NCBI GenBank assembly: GCA_002794785.1
Contig: NBBA01000013.1
Location: forward strand, 620,001-684,000
Direction: 5' to 3'
Source: Coniferiporia sulphurascens
Taxonomy: Eukaryota; Basidiomycota; Agaricomycetes; Hymenochaetales; Hymenochaetaceae
DNA: 64,000 bases
In this document: positions 11,019-23,449 of the stretch, piece by piece
Numbering within the stretch: position 1 is the first letter of the stretch
Layout: each line of letters opens with the position of its first letter
Position numbers and translations under genes: made by a program
Notes under the pieces: generated by a model
The model's database searches: none
What the model was told of the DNA's origin: nothing
Seen by the model: the letters and a program-made list of their open reading frames with translations, nothing else

Positions 11019-14000
11019 TCACCGCATAGGTATGACAGCCTCGCATCCTGTCAATGAATACACGACCCTCTTTCGGTCCGCATCGTCCACCTCCCAGCTC
11101 TTTATTGCAAGGTCCAGGAATGGGCCATACTGAGCTTCGACGAGTTCTTGCCTTTTAAGACCCTCATGCACTTCCACAAGATTACCCAGACAACCCCGCA
11201 GTTGTCTCTTCAGTGCCATTAGCGCATTACGGTCGCTGTGCAGGTCACACGGCTCCAGACCCGTTAGAAAGACTTTCTATCAATTCGCGAATGTTCTCAG
11301 CGTCTCGGGGGATCACGCCATAAGGAAAGTAACGTACCGCCTCACTGCATATGTCTACTAAAATCTTCTCTTTGCTCGCGTCCTCGAGAATGAAGAAGAA
11401 CCGGAAAACCCATTCGACAAGCTCTCCTGACATGTCGTCGCATAGTGTACAGGCATTTCTGTTGTCGGGAATCCTTGAAATCAAATGATGAGACGTGATG
11501 TCGTATTCCAAAGTGCCAGATTACGTACATTTTCTTACATTTTCGACACCTCCGTACCGTAAAATCGCTTATATCCATCGGGAAGAAGTCGACAACTCGT
11601 GCAACCAGCCTATACTTATTCGGACATTTCGATGTCCCTCTAATTTCTTCTATAGTGCTTTTCGGTTGATCAGTGTGTCGAGATCTAACTGCGACACCGA
11701 TATCAGGCTCGTGGTTGCTCTTGGGTGTTTTTGCTAGTGGGTCCTCAGAGGATTTGGACATCCGATATGTCAATTTGCCCTTCCTCCTATTCAACCGGAA
11801 TCAGGAGTCAGTTGTTCTCACCAAGTTTAAGAGACTGGGAAAACCTACTTAAACAGAGCTATTACGGCAGGATCCTCGGTCTTCTTGGCGTTAATCTTGG
11901 TAATGCGCTGGTTTGGGTACTTCAGGTTCCCTTTGAGACCGCCGTCCCTGTCTAACGAAATTCTGACGTCCAAGAATTGGTAGATGCATCCCACTTCCAT
12001 ATCCCGCACAATGTCGCGCTCTCCCCAAGCGCCAATTTTTAGAACGGAAATCGGACGACCGTCAAGCGCTCGCTCAAGCGCGTTTGGCTTGTAGGTTGCA
12101 AGCAGCGAGTTATCTGTATAATCGGTTACATATAGGTCTGAAACTTCATCCAGTGCATTGTAGCGAAGCAACAGCTGTTGTGAAGGAAAAGAAAAGAAAA
12201 TAAGTATTTTTCATTTTCTCGATCTCGGAGTGTTCCTTGGCCTACCTCTGCTATAATGTTGTAGTGGCCATTTCCTACAATATCAGAAATGGCGGACGGC
12301 GCACCGTCGAACGGGCGCTGCCCTCCCCCGGCTTCAGGAGGATTTTCCTGCAAGTATCTTTCTTTGCGCCTTGCAAATAAATTTCGGTCAACGAGGCCAA
12401 CGAGTGAAAGTAGAACGTTATGCACTTTAAAAGAGCTTGCAAGTGTAGATCATTGGTACGATCTTCGTCATCGAGTTCTCTGCACTCCGCTGCAAAAAGG
12501 TCGATCTCAAGATTACCTACTCGTCCGATTTTGAGGCGGATATTTTTCATTCTCCAAAACGACCCAACCGTCATTTGTCCAAGAACTTCTTCCGTAACCT
12601 TGGACGTTAGCGCACTGATTGCCCACTGACCGTATGGTCCACTAGTGCTGAGAAGACGATGTGGTGTATAGTCTGAAAGTAGGAGCATCGATTGGTCATG
12701 CTCGCCTCTATCATGATGCTTGACCACCTGAATTGAAACCCGGACGAACATAATCAGCGGCAAACTCAAAGAAACATGAACCTGCGTCGGCATCGTACCT
12801 CTACCGTGGCATTAAAAAAGACATTGGCATCACAATCTCCGAAGAGGCGGTGCTCTTTTCGATTTCTGCTGTAATCTTGAATCTCCAAAACACCACACTC
12901 TTCTTCCTCTTTTACTGCACGCCACCACTCTCCGAGCTGAACAAAGTAACCGATCTCCTGCTCCTTGGCTTTGTAGAATGGGTTGAAGGCAGGTCCCAAC
13001 GGTGCGCTCAGAGACTCCGCACCCGGAGAAAAGTACATTTTGCCGGTAGATGGATTGTAGGCGATCCATTTGATTTTTTCAGCATAGACCGTTCCATTCA
13101 CATTGCCCGCCCAGTATGCGGCTTTTACGTTCTTCAGTAGCACAACATGCCCGATGGGGGGCGACGGCAGAAGTTGTGCGAACCCGGGCGGGGTGAAACA
13201 CGTCACCTTAAAACCCGCACCGTACTGAAACTTGGAGGGATCGACTAGCGTCATGGTTACTTTATGATCTATACATACGCCGGTTGATAAGATGGATTTG
13301 ACCTTATAGGGAGCAGTGCGTACCGCCTTTGCTGGTTACCGTCGGCTCCTCTGTCGCGACGACTACGCCAATAACTTGAGTAGATTGATTTCGTACTATA
13401 TCAGCCAATGCTGGATAAGCGCCACCCTAGACTCACTGTTAGAAAGTTACAGCAAGATTTTTAACAGATGTTACTTCAGAGGATACGCCTGCTACAAGGT
13501 CCAAAGAGGGGTTCCGCCTCGGGGGTGAAGGTGGTGGCGAAGCACTTGTTACAATTTCATGCTCGTTGTGAGGTTCCCTTTCTGGTTTGGATAGGTCCAA
13601 CGAACGTGCAACCTCGACGACGGCATTCAGGGAAGAAGACGCCTCCTTCTCTAGTGCTAAAGTTCGAGAGCGAGCATGCCGAGTATCCCTCTTTTTGTTT
13701 TTCTTCTTCCGTTGACCTGAGAGCTCTTGTTTGGACTCGACTACATGTGGTTTCGCCGCATCCGGTGCATCTGTGCGATGGTATCTACCGGACTTCGCGG
13801 CTCTATGAACGCCCTCACCACTTATGTCCTCACCATTAACGGCAATAGACGGCTCCGGGGAGACAGTGTTATCATTCCCGGGAGTTGAGGGATAAGAGGG
13901 GGACAGAGAAGATGAGGCTTCTCTGAGGGACAGGGGTGGCTCGCTGCCTTTCCTCTCGAGATCTGCGGGCGCTTCATCAAGGCTGAAGTCTGGCAGCGGA

Positions 14001-14618
14001 GCCGCAGGGGTCGAGTACCAGTCTTTGTGGTGATCCAGAGGGGTCTCCATTGGTTCATCGTTATTTGATTCCTGGTCATGTACTGCAATAATTGTTAGGG
14101 TAGACAGAAAGAACGTATCTAAAGCCTGGGAAGCACGCACTCCGCCACGCGTCGAGGACCTCTCCGTCTCGCATTGTTTTCCTACCGCTGATAAACTGAA
14201 CGGAAGCGCCTTCATCGAAATTCAGAAAGAATTGCATGAAATTTGGCGCAGAAGAGCCTCCTTTCATTTTCCTGACACATGCTCCTTTCAAGGAGAGCCT
14301 GACGTGTTGCCCGACAGCAAATTTGAAGTCAGCGAAACAGGAACAGCAGATAAGAATCCTGAGTTGAAGCCCCTCGGAAGAGTAAAGTTGAGCTTCGGTC
14401 TTGCCTTCCCTCTTGAATGTCATGCGGACGCGTCCCTCGATCCATCCTGGCTCCGCGGTCGCCACACTGCTGGCCCGGGCGTCGGCCACCGTCAGAGTAC
14501 GCTCTATGTCGTTCCACCGAACCTCTTTAGAAAGATCATCGAAGATACAGTTTGCGAGCCGCAGCTTCTTTGATTGCGGTTCATTGCCCTGTAACAAGTC
14601 CGAGTCGCGTTTGCTCAT
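11019..14618 (-). CDS. POT1: POT1-type telomere single-strand binding protein, extended
   Basis: Shelterin-like protein binding the telomeric 3' overhang in the nucleus. The POT1 core starts near 13395 (VIGVVVATEEPTVTSKG-VTMTLVDPSKF) and continues GHVVLLKNVKAAYW (OB1). OB2 follows with DLYVTDYTDNSLLATY (~12125). The C-terminal OB carries a zinc ribbon C-x2-C-x10-C-x2-C (CRKC ... CTLC, ~11560-11435) then FRFFFILEDASKEKIL. Upstream in frame is an extra segment of about 150 aa with OB-like character (GWIEGRVRMTFKREGK, ~14440) and a long Ser/Pro/acidic linker (~14080-13460). The linker joins the core through a 48-bp intron with matching phase. Start set at ATG 14618 (MSKRDSDLL); an upstream exon is possible. 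Alternative: two genes, which I consider less likely. Confidence 0.8.
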
Positions 14619-14977
14619 TCTTGTCGCGGGTGGAAATGTACCAGACTCGTGGGACGGAGCCGGGATAAGCAGCGTGTGACATAACGCGTCCGTGACTGGC
14701 ACGCCTTCAAATAAGCGCAGCTCGGGAGTCGTACTTGGGGAACTTGCTACCGTGACTTGGACACTAAAGAACAACTTCACTGCCAAAAGGATTCCTCTTG
14801 TATCGATTCGACCGGTCGGTCATTTTGTCAACTGAGTCTCCTCGTTACCCGCAACACATTGGTAGCTGAAAGCTTTAATCTAATCATCGCTGCAATCAAG
14901 CTCAAGCCAACTGCAACTTACTGCTTGAACAGCCTGGCGGCCCTGGCCTAGTCTTGCCTCTGATTCTTATTGAGATA
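14619..14977. promoter_or_regulatory. POT1 / Gfd2-like divergent promoter
   Basis: 359 bp between divergent start codons. Contains ACGCGT at 14684-14689, 66 bp upstream of the POT1 ATG. The POT1 frame stays open for about 160 bp upstream of the ATG chosen here, so part of this may be coding or 5' leader. Confidence 0.4.
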
Positions 14978-16889
14978 ATGTCATACTATCAGATTGTCGG
15001 CTTCGGAGCACACACGCATGGATTGTAGGCTTTCTGCCTTTCATAGAAATGTTTTAATGGTCATCATCAGCTGCAGGTTTAGATTCAATATACAGCGCCT
15101 CTGTGAGATCGTTTACTCGGCACTGTCCAGGTCGGAAGCTAAGGGAAAGGAAGTCGAAATGGTACTTCCGGGAAAACTTTGGTTTCACACTACACTCCCC
15201 TGAATTGCATGTCATTCTCCAGGTCCTCGGTATGTTGAACACGGGTTGCTCATACCTGCTTGTTACGGAAGAACAAATGGATCAGATTATCAGGAACGCT
15301 GGTACACAGGTAAACTCTAGAAGGCTAGGTTATCCGCGACCCGCCGCAATCTACGCGTCCCTGTCTCCCATTACTTTCCGCTCTTCTGAAGAACTGTATG
15401 CCAAAGCTAAGACATATGCGCAAAAATCGAAGCCCGGAAAGTCGCGGCAGGATAAAGACACTTCACAAGCCAACAAGATATTTGACCAAGACACTTCCGC
15501 TCGTCCAAGCTTCGAACGTCAGAGGTAATGGCGGCATTTAATCGCATCGGCTATATATTAAACTGCATGATCAGAGTCCTCTACAAAGCTATTCAGGGTA
15601 CAATAGACTTTGACAAGTTTGCTCTTCCCGAAATGTACTGGCTCGCGTCGACGTCACTCGTAGCACTCACATTCCAAACATGGAACGCCGACTCTATCGA
15701 ACAACGCAGGACGAACCCTAAGATCTTAGACCTAGGGCTCACAAGTGTTCCATGCATGGCATTTCGTGAAAGCAATTACGAAGGGCAAGTATCTCACTCA
15801 GTGCATATTAAAATCGAAGAGCACAAAGAGCTCAGAAACGACGGCAAGGATATTGCGGTATAACATACATGTGTTCTACGGGCACGAACAGGAGATAACA
15901 GCTTGTATTTCAGCCTTTTAAATACGGTTCATCAGAGATGGTGTCAAAGGACGCACTTGGAAAGCGGCTTAACGAGTTTTTGGCAGCGATCAATTCCGAG
16001 CGCGCTTTTCTGCTCGTTTACGATGAAAAGCAGACTCGCAATGCTCTCAAGATGCTGGGCGTAGATGTCAGCAGCTACAAAGTTGACATTCACTCCCTTC
16101 TTACTAAGGGAGATATAGTCCGACCTGGACAGCCTAGGATGCATGACCCTCGCCGACATCAGCGCGTGAGTAACTCAGATGACCGACATCCCCGATCATA
16201 CAGCTTGGGAGAGGCTTCTCGCGATTCTTTCGGCAGCCCCCGTCGGAGGTCCCGTTCTCCTTTGCGCTATCCAGAGCCATATCTTCAGCGACCTCGTTCT
16301 CCGCCTCCGCACCGAAGTGACCCTAAAGAGGAGTCACCTTCATCGGACGATGAAGACGGAGAAATTCGGCGGTCGGCAGAGGTATACATCATCGACGTGC
16401 ATGCTCTGTTTTTAGCCCTTAGCAGACTCAATCCGAAAGAATTGAAGTCCTTGCCTGACTTGGCGTCCCGTCTGGGAATTCCGGTTGACCAAACAATGTC
16501 ATGCTCTGGGAACGTGTGCCGGTGCGTCTTTTGGTCCGCCTTTGCTTTACTCTGGTGATTGTAAGACACAGTATTTACTTACTTTAATCATTTGCAGTCT
16601 TCTCATCAGCTCATGGCAAAAAATGGCGTCGGGAAGTGCCATAGACGAACAGCATGAAGAACGATGGTTACAACGTTTGGTTTCTAACTATTCAATCCCC
16701 GGGAAAGGGGACGAAAATAATACCTGTCTTACTCACGGCAGGTCCGCACAAGCTGGGACTAACTCGGACGAAGAAGTCGACCCGAACGACATCGAGCCCC
16801 GAGTCACAGATTCCTTGAGGTCTCAGGTGTTTACAGGCAATTTCCGGCCTCCCACTGATGACTATTCCACCGATGATTCCGACTACTGA
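14978..16889 (+). CDS. Gfd2/YDR514C-like RNase H-fold protein, probably catalytically dead
   Basis: Resembles the fungal Gfd2/YDR514C-like C-terminal domain, a DEDDh-type RNase H fold of unknown biological role. Start MSYYQIVGFGAHTHG at 14978; the first intron ends at about 15081. The fold runs from ~15630 (STSLVALTFQTWN) through ILDLGLTSV, KYGSSEMVSKDALGKRL, AFLLVYDEKQTRNALKMLGV and VDIHSLLTKGD to ALSRLNPKELKSLPDLASRLGI (~16420-16480). Positions where active relatives have Asp and Glu in strand 1 are Thr and Gln, and the last acidic motif reads CSGNVC. An Arg/Ser-Pro-rich insert (SPRRRSRSPLRYPEPYLQRP, ~16238-16300) splits the fold. The tail is acidic. Last intron near 16522-16597. Family call moderate; inactivity inferred. 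Confidence 0.62.
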
Positions 16890-17294
16890 TTTTTCATTAA
16901 ATAAATGTATGGTATGTAATGCGTATAACAGTCCGTTGTTCCGTAGCTTTTCTGTAGTTTGTGCTCAACTGTTGAATAAAAGTCTTGTATAACCTCATTT
17001 CTTGATACCGTGCTGGCCGTGCAAACACGGGATCAGTTTTAAAAAATCAAAAAAATAGAGCTATCGGAATTGAAGCCTAAATGGAGTTCCCGAATTAGGC
17101 GCGCGGCCATGACTGTTCGCCACGACGCCGGTAATGACACGTCGAGTTCCCTTCATATAAGTGCCTCGCGTTTCTCGCTATTGCGCCGCTCTGGATTGTA
17201 CAGTTTCTGTAATAATCTCCATCTGACCGAAGCACCTTGAGGATCTCAATAAGGGTCCACTGTAACCTGCTGAGCAACGCACGCAAATTCAAAC
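16890..17294. other. Intergenic, same-strand spacer
   Basis: 405 bp with A-runs near 17040-17055 and AATAAA-like sequences just after the upstream stop (likely polyadenylation signals). It must contain the RAB6 promoter. No gene seen. Confidence 0.4.
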
Positions 17295-18249
<955 letters not shown>

Positions 18250-18375
18250 GTTGCATTACCTTCGGAATATTACACTTTTTCCTATGTTTATATACATTCT
18301 TGTTACCGCTGTATGTATCGGATACCTTCTTATCTACATTTTGCGTTCGCGCTACATTGTCAAATTTTACAAAAC

Positions 18376-19777
18376 TTAGCCATTGTTCATTGTGTTTCCT
18401 GCACCGCGCGGATGCGTGTCCGTGTACCGAGCCCAACGCTCTTCTTCGAGTCTCCTTTCTTCATTTTTCTCATCCCCGCCACGTGTCCCGTCCATCTCTG
18501 CGTCAAGTGCAAGTTGCTCCTTCCTCGTAGGAGCACTAGCAGATTCAGCCCTACAATAGGGTAAGCCTCGCGGCAACGGAGTGAGTGCAAGAGTACATAC
18601 CCTCCTCCGCTTATGATATTGCCCCTGCGACGTTCTTCGTCGAGGTATTCATCGATGCTCATTGTGGGCAAACGATGGTCAGGCCCAAAGACTTCGGCTT
18701 GCTTCTGCGCACGTTCGCCTGCACCCGCAGGAAGTATAGTGAATGGTCGAATCGGCTATGTAGAAATCATAGATGAGATTAATCCAGTGGAAGGATGAGA
18801 CTCGACTCACCCTTCCGCTAACGTCCAGTAGGGGGCCCTGCTGATTTCTTAAAGAACTCGGGGGAGCATCGAGTCTCCAGGTGTCGTCTACTGCATCCTG
18901 TCGCGATTGGCTGATACGTGGTTCTTCGGATGGTGCGTTCGCAATGAGCTCAAGCTCTTGGTCGATGCTTTCCAGATGCGCGGACGCCTGTGCCCATTGG
19001 AGCCGAAGCAGTAATAAGGTGGTTTCACGAGTTACATCATCGTTATCGTCCTCATCTGCACTTGAGACGGAAAGGAGCGAGTCTACGACGTCGTACATAT
19101 TTGACATGTCCAACTCAGCATGCCCGCATTTCACTCGCAATGCCTTCAGATACATCAGATGGAATGTACGCTGGTAAAAGTCCGAAAAAAAACTCACAAG
19201 AATTCTGTTTTTGATTTCTTTCTCCTTTCTGAACTGTGTAATTTTTACTTCCCTTCGTTTTGCGGGGTCCGTGATGCCAGAACTCTTTTGAGAGTAGAGT
19301 CTCCTCTCGTCATCCGGAATGACCTTGTAGCCAGTGAGCAGCGACGCGAAGACGCCTAGATGTGACTAATTCCTGTCAGTACACAAGCGATTTAACTCAG
19401 ACCCCGGTTCCATACCTGGGCTCTCCTCAAACGTGCTAACCGGTCCTGGCGCTCAGTCGACCTTGCATTTAGTTCTACCTCGGCTAGGACGGACGACCCA
19501 GTCATGTAAATCATGTCCTTGGTCGACACCTCTTCGATGGATTCATTGGTGCTAAATAAATGCAGCGCCTGTATGCGCGAAGAAAGTATATTGAGGTCCA
19601 CGAGTGCCGAATCCACGAGTTCCTGAGAGCGACGACCATGATTATCGAGCACGGCGAAGTTCAGCCAGAAGGGCCGACCTGAGTCTCGTCCTCAATGGTC
19701 GGTAGAGAGAACGCTTTCGACGCCGATTTCAGGGCACGGGAGAACAAAGTCCGCAGAGGGACGGACGGTTCGGACAT
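18376..19777 (-). CDS. TAP42: TAP42/alpha4 family PP2A regulatory subunit
   Basis: Binds PP2A-type catalytic subunits downstream of TOR. Start ATG 19777 gives MSEPSVPLRTLFSRALKSAS, the conserved TAP42 N-terminus. The helical domain follows (STKDMIYMTGSSVLAEVELN, RQDRLARLRRAQ, FFSDFYQRTFH), then an acidic variable stretch. The signature PLRPFTILPAGAGER then HRLPTMSIDEYLDEERRRGN sits near 18760-18610. The C-terminus is Lys/Glu-rich and ends YTDTHPRGAGNTMNNG, typical of fungal TAP42. Introns near 19400-19360, 19200 and 18600. Head-to-head with MTHFR across only about 120 bp. Confidence 0.93.
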
Positions 19778-19898
19778 GGCGGATTGTCGTGGTAAGTGTT
19801 GAAGGCGTGGTTATATTGATTTGTCCTCAAGGTCAGACGCGGCGCATACATCCGGGCTTCCCTAGATCATACCCTCTTTCTAAAACTTGGACCGCGAC

Positions 19899-22297
19899 AT
19901 GAAGCTTACGGACAAATTCAAGGCGCAAGGCTTTTCCAGCCCGTTCTTCACACTCGAGTTCTTCCCTCCGCGGACAGATGAGGTGCATAGACGTACTCAC
20001 CTCTTCCTCATCACAGTTGTAACTCAACGTCTGTCTTTTAACACTCAGGGTTTCGCCAATCTTGTTACGCGTATTTCGCGCCTTTCTTCGCTGGGGCCGA
20101 TCGCGGTTAGCGTAACCTGGGGTGCGGGCGGTTCGACAAGGGATAGGAGCCTCGATCTCGCTGAGATCACGCAAACGGAATATGGCGCCGACACGCTCTT
20201 ACATTTGACCTGCACGAACATGGAGCAGGGTCTGGTCGATGACACCTTGAGGGTGAGTACTAACGAATATGTTTGAACTTATGTGAGGCCTGACCCCTTA
20301 CTTAGAAAGCCAAGGAACGGGGGATCGATAATATTTTGGCACTCAGAGGAGGTATTGAGTAGCTTTAATGAGCCTTTTCCACCAGCTGATCTATCCGGCC
20401 AGACCCCCCAAGAGGAGAAGAATACTGGATACCTACAGACCCACGGTTTACGCACGCGATTGACTTGATTAAATACATTAAATCCTCTCCGGAGTTCTCG
20501 AGTTTCTGTGTCTGTGTAGCAGGTAAACATGATTTCTTGAGCCGGTCGGCTTAAGGCTATTGATCACCCTTGGCTTGACCAGCGTACCCGGATGGACATG
20601 CAGATTCCGATGTCGATGAGGATGCGGAGCTTGATTATCTCAAGGCTAAGGTGGACGCTGGAGCCGAATTTATTATTACCCAACTTTTCTATGATGTCAA
20701 TGGCTTCCTGGTCTGGTTGAAGAAAGTGCGAGCTAAAGGTGAGCGGGGAGTGTATGGAAGTTTATCATTCTCTAACTTATTTATTTTAACAGGAATCAAC
20801 GTGCCTGTGATCCCTGGCATTATGCCTTTGCAAAGCTACGCGTCCTTCCAACGACTGACCAAATTATGCGGCACAAAAGTCCCGCCAGAACTACAATTAC
20901 AGATTGAACCTTTACGTGTGGGTGCTTCCCTTCGGGTGACGTCTGCTGCACGCTCATCTATATTTTCAGCACGATGATCAAAAAATAAAGGATTTTGGTG
21001 TGACACTCGCAGCAGATATGATCAAACGCCTCATCGACGATGGAGACGTCAAAGGGGTCCATTTCTGCACTCTGAATTTAGAGCGGAGTGTTCGAAGAGT
21101 ACTTGAGATCCTACAATGGGTTGGAGGTTCTACAGGGACGGGCAATAAATTGATAATAGTCCGCTTTCTTTATTTTTCTTTTCGCCGGTCACTAAATATC
21201 GGAATACAGGATTCAGTCGACGTGAATGCACAACAGTCTGCTCCGAGCAATTTTACCATAAATCCTGCGGATGCAAGCCAGACCGCCACGGATAAACTGA
21301 CGACAAGACCGCTCCCGGAGATACAAGAACCAGGGAAAGGTGAGATCAACAACGCATCGACATGGGATGAATTCCCGAACGGCCGCTTCGGTGACTTCAA
21401 GAGTCCCGCATTCGGAACTCAGTCAGATCCATGGAACGCTGGCCTCGGGAATGGTCTTGGAATTTCGGTCAGTTGAATAGTATAGGTCATCGCCAATTGA
21501 GAGATGCAGCTGAATAGGGAAAAAGCGAACTGAAGCGATATCGCTCTGGGGCAGTCCCAAGTCCGTTGAGGATTTGACGGAGCTCTTCCTTTCGCATCTG
21601 CACGCAAAAATCATATCTACGCCCTTTTCGCCGTCTCCACTCTCTCCTGAATCGTTGCTCATCCTTTCTCACCTCGAGCGCTTGACGCGTCGTGGATGGT
21701 GGACGGTGTTCTCGCAACCTGCAGTTGACGGAGTAGATTCGACGGACGAGGTATTCGGCTGGGGGCCCGCAAGCGGATATGTGTTCCAGAAGGGGTTCGT
21801 TGAATTCTTCGCGACGAAGGAGGATGTGGACAGACTGGAGGACAAGATCCGTTGTAAGGGTGGAGGATGGGTTGATTTTTTTGCTGCCAATGAACAAGTA
21901 AGTCGTTTACTGCGGATGGAAATTTCTCGGATTTTGACCGGTGTACATCCGAAGGGCGAGCTGCGTACAAATGTCCCGGAAGGAGGGAGAAATGCAGTGA
22001 CTTGGGGTGTCTTCCCTGGCCAGGAAATTGCACAATCCACAATCATAGAGAAAGACTCTTTTCTCTCTTGGAAGGCGAGCTAATTCGATCTCGTTTTAAG
22101 CTTTTCTGTTTCTGACTTGGAGATACTTAAAGGATGAAGCTTTTTCAATATGGAGGCAATGGTCACTGTTCTATCCGCCGGAGTCAAAAGAGAGAGCGTT
22201 CCTGGAGTCAGTGCGAAGCGAGCGATGGCTCGTTAGCGTCGTACACCACGACTACAAAGATGCATCAAGAGTGTGGACATTCATTCTAGACGACTAG
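19899..22297 (+). CDS. MET13: Methylenetetrahydrofolate reductase
   Basis: Reduces 5,10-methylene-THF to 5-methyl-THF for methionine synthesis. Start MKLTDKFKAQG at 19899. The catalytic FAD-binding barrel shows FTLEFFPPRTDEGFANL, VSVTWGAGGS and LHLTCTNM. GAEFIITQLFYD lies near 20660 and PVIPGIMPLQSY near 20812. The fungal C-terminal regulatory domain runs from about 21350 (TWDEFPNGRFGDFKSPAFG) through GWWTVFSQPAVDGV and FFA to WLVSVVHHDYKDASRVWTFI, stop at 22297. Introns are numerous and short. It could equally be the MET12 paralogue; I chose MET13 only as the best-known name. Confidence 0.93.
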
Positions 22298-22435
22298 CCT
22301 GGAAACCCAGAGGAATCAGTTCCTGTTACGTTAATGTAGACTCAAAAGCAAAAGGATATAATTTAATCTACTGTACTTACAAGTAGCATAACAATGGCAG
22401 TTTCAACAACGCAGGTCAAAGACGGACGCTTAATC

Positions 22436-23080
22436 TTACTGCTCGCTTTCGTCCTCCCCGTCTAAGTCCACGTCCCCCTCCGATTCTTCAAACGTTCCAT
22501 TACGTCCATCGACATCATCAAGATCATCCATGCTCGCGTCCAGATCCTGCTCCTGGTCAGGGTCTTGTTCCATCTCGACCTCCTGTTCCTGCTCAGAAGC
22601 GTTCTCGCCTTCGTTTGCCGCCGACATTTGATCCCAGAGTGCATAGAGCCTGATTCTTCAGAGTCAGAGTCGGCTTGCTATGTTTCGAGGCAGGTTATGA
22701 GTACTGAGGAGAGTACTGGTTTGAGAGAAGGCATACATCGTTCTTCTCCTCCTGACGCGTGAGCAGCCTTCCAATAACGCGCAGGTGGTTGAATCCGCGT
22801 GTTTGGACAGCGTCTTTCCACTGCAAGCAGAGGCGCGCCGAGCAAATGTCACTACGCTGTGTCGTCTTGAAGAAGCAAACAGGGCACTTACTTGAGTTTC
22901 TACTTTCTGTTCTTCATCGCTCAACTCCTCGAGCTCGGCACGCAGATTTCGACGTGCGTTAAGCCCTTTTCCAGGTGCAAGACGCGGGGGCAAAGGAGTC
23001 GGGTGCGGGGTCGGGACAGCCGGCAGAAACAGCGGAGTGGCGGGAGGACGAGGAATAAGAGTTGGCGTAACGGTCGACAT
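22436..23080 (-). CDS. Small acidic-tailed protein, possibly APC15/Mnd2-like
   Basis: Start MSTVTPTLIPRPPATPLFLP at 23080. Exon 1 ends at ELSDEEQKVETQ; exon 2 reads WKDAVQTRGFNHLRVIGRL then LTRQEEKNDVCLLSN. An in-frame join from a gtactc donor to the cag near 22659 gives LYALWDQMSAANEGE and an acidic tail (repeated E, Q, D) to the stop at 22436. The order 'PxLIPR at the N-terminus, EEQ...W, VIGR, acidic tail' recalls the anaphase-promoting complex subunit APC15, but no long match supports it. Alternative splicing into other frames gives basic or truncated tails and is less likely. The gene is real; function is uncertain. Confidence 0.5.
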
Positions 23081-23449
23081 AATATCTCTGCACGCTCTCG
23101 GGGACTAGATTACATCGTTCAACCCTCAAGGTACTTGAGCAAGACGAGTTCGACAATGTGACGAGTTGACTTTTAAGTTGTCCGTCACAGAAATGTAATG
23201 TAATATTCAATTCGGCAGCACCTACTAAGCCACAAGAGTCAAGACGAGCAACTGTAGACTGAAATTCTTTGACCATTCGACGTAATGTTATCAATGAGCC
23301 AGGGTATAGTGCCACCGTTCCACTGGAGAGTCATAATATATAGTTACATAGGAAATTATCGCATAGCTTATACATGGTAGAATAAAGACAGGCTACAGCG
23401 GATAATCGTGTATAACCAGCAAGCAACAAAAGGTAGAAAGGCAGTCCAG
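23081..23449. other. Intergenic, minus-strand gene pair
   Basis: 369 bp between the start of the acidic protein gene and the CENP-C stop. AT-rich, nothing specific recognised. Confidence 0.35.

Noticed and set aside
14786..14786. POT1 start at position 14786
   Set aside because: The codon there is TTG. The next in-frame ATG is 14618; an upstream spliced exon cannot be excluded.
21574..22042. Overlapping minus-strand frames across MTHFR
   Set aside because: The plus strand carries clear MTHFR regulatory-domain motifs; the antisense frames are shadows.
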